A stretch of 64,000 bases of DNA from Hydrogenophaga sp. IBVHS1 (GTDB lineage: Bacteria > Pseudomonadota > Gammaproteobacteria > Burkholderiales > Burkholderiaceae_C): positions 372,001-436,000 of the forward strand of contig NZ_NFUU01000002.1 in assembly GCF_002127265.1 (NCBI RefSeq). Reading direction: 5' to 3'. This document shows positions 63,669-64,000 of the stretch, piece by piece. The position numbers were made by a program, and so were the translations under genes. Within the stretch, counting starts at the first letter, position 1; the number at the start of each line of letters is the position of its first letter. Below the pieces are notes generated by a model. It did not search any database, was not told the DNA's origin, and saw only the letters and a program-made list of their open reading frames with translations.

Positions 63669-63681
63669 GTTCTATCCATTG
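63669..63681 (-). repeat. Right attachment-site core
   Basis: Second copy of GTTCTATCCATTG, here still inside the 5' half of the host tRNA-Arg(CCU). It marks the right boundary of the element. Confidence 0.88.
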
Positions 63682-63693
63682 AACTATGGCGGC
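63669..63693 (-). pseudogene. 5' half of the split host tRNA-Arg(CCU) gene
   Basis: Minus strand reads GCCGCCA (acceptor 1-7), TA, D-stem GTTC, loop AATGGATA, GAAC, then changes to element sequence. Joined to the fragment ending at 55450 it rebuilds a tRNA with the argW-like layout, except for acceptor positions 1-2 and one anticodon-stem pair. It overlaps the last 10 bases of the LysR-type gene. Confidence 0.85.
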
Positions 63694-64000
63694 GAAAAAG
63701 AGCCCGCATTGTACGGGGGCCTGTCTGGCCGCAAGGCCGCTGGCATGCGCAGCAGGTTGCCGCAGACCGGCACGTATTCGCCCAGAAAGTCGAGGAAACT
63801 GCGCACCGCGGGCGACAGGCCACGGCGCGACGGAAACACCGCGTGCACCACGCCCACCGGCCGCGTCCATTCGGGCAGCAGTTGCACCAGGCGGCCGTCG
63901 CGCAGTTCGTCTTCGCACATGTAGTCGGGCAACGAGCACATGCCGGTGCCGCCGAGCACCGCGAGCTTGAGCGTGAGCAGGTCGTCGGCGATGAGGCGGG
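63684..64000 (-). CDS. LysR-type regulator, C-terminal part
   Basis: Only about 105 C-terminal residues are in the window. RLIADDLLTLKLAVLGGTGMCSLPDYMCEDELRDGRLVQLLPEW is the second half of a LysR substrate-binding domain, followed by the usual AVFPSRRGLSPAVRSFLDFLGEY. The DNA-binding domain is outside. The stop at 63684 lies inside the tRNA 5' half. It is host chromosome flanking the element. Confidence 0.85.
   Translation of the reverse strand, partial: RLIADDLLTLKLAVLGGTGMCSLPDYMCEDELRDGRLVQLLPEWTRPVGVVHAVFPSRRGLSPAVRSFLDFLGEYVPVCGNLLRMPAALRPDRPPYNAGSFSPP
63708..63713 (-). promoter_or_regulatory. -10 of the original tRNA-Arg(CCU) promoter
   Basis: On the minus strand TACAAT lies 14 bp before the first tRNA base (63693), with a TTGCGG -35-like hexamer about 15 bp further upstream. 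It sits inside the LysR C-terminal codons. After integration it reads into the right end of the element instead of a full tRNA. Confidence 0.5.

Larger units (their letters stand above)
55499..63681. mobile_element. 8.2-kb integrative element inserted in tRNA-Arg(CCU)
   Basis: The segment lies between two copies of the 13-bp sequence GTTCTATCCATTG, which is tRNA D-arm sequence. It has visibly lower GC than its flanks. It holds a tyrosine integrase at the left end, two or three unknown membrane proteins, a gene broken by an IS3-family element, a phage tail-fibre remnant, a full tRNA-Arg(CCU) and a small anchored protein. Structural, packaging and replication genes are missing, so it is a prophage remnant, satellite or genomic island. 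Mobility is plausible because the integrase looks intact. Confidence 0.9.

Noticed and set aside
63695..63725. Hairpin followed by TTTTT on the minus strand, as a terminator of the LysR-type gene
   Set aside because: It lies before the LysR stop codon and the stem is imperfect; the TACAAT within it fits better as the tRNA promoter.

Overview
The window is GC-rich (by eye in the mid-60s percent) and densely coded on both strands. Its gene set and order (ubiH-like/dsbC/M61, dusB-fis-purH, hemL-thiD-rubredoxin-pilGHIJ-chpA, algH-ruvX-pyrR-pyrB-pyrC') point to a betaproteobacterium of the Burkholderiales, most like Comamonadaceae such as Hydrogenophaga or its relatives. That placement is inferred from synteny and protein character; no rRNA is present.

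Layout. 1-9.1 kb: M61 peptidase (partial), DsbC, a UbiH-like monooxygenase, a MOSC protein, an AraC regulator with a two-subunit molybdenum hydroxylase, and YchF. 9.1-13.5 kb: a TetR/MFS divergon with three palindromic operators, a pseudouridine-synthase-like protein, a second MFS transporter and a YqaA membrane protein. 13.7-18.9 kb: dusB-fis-purH, then hemL and thiD. 19-29 kb: rubredoxin and the pilus chemosensory cluster pilG-pilH-pilI-pilJ-chpA (twitching/mechanosensing type). 29-35 kb: photolyase, algH-ruvX-pyrR-pyrB-pyrC' (the last without metal ligands), acyltransferase. 35-41 kb: a regulator, a PQQ-dependent alcohol dehydrogenase and a TonB receptor that closely resembles the PQQ importer PqqU. 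41-50 kb: an SGNH/MBOAT acyltransferase pair, GST, a copper cluster (DUF2946, PCu(A)C, PepSY), a divergent iron ABC transporter with a Fur-like site, and a lipoprotein. 50-55.4 kb: VOC protein, SpmA-SpmB fusion, a UdgX/DUF4130 fusion next to a radical SAM protein preceded by a perfect LexA box, and an AAC(3)-type acetyltransferase.

55.5-63.7 kb is a clearly different, lower-GC integrated element. A 13-bp direct repeat bounds it at both ends. It splits a tRNA-Arg(CCU) gene in the D-arm: the 3' half is on the left and the 5' half on the right. Neither junction restores the tRNA, but the element carries its own complete tRNA-Arg(CCU). It also encodes a tyrosine integrase, a membrane/TPR-like protein, a membrane/coiled-coil gene cut by a fresh IS3-family insertion, a phage tail-fibre remnant, another membrane protein and a small anchored protein. 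It looks prophage-derived.

The points most worth following are the tRNA split-and-replace element, the SOS-linked UdgX/radical SAM pair, and the coupling of PQQ enzyme, PQQ-type receptor and regulator in one locus.
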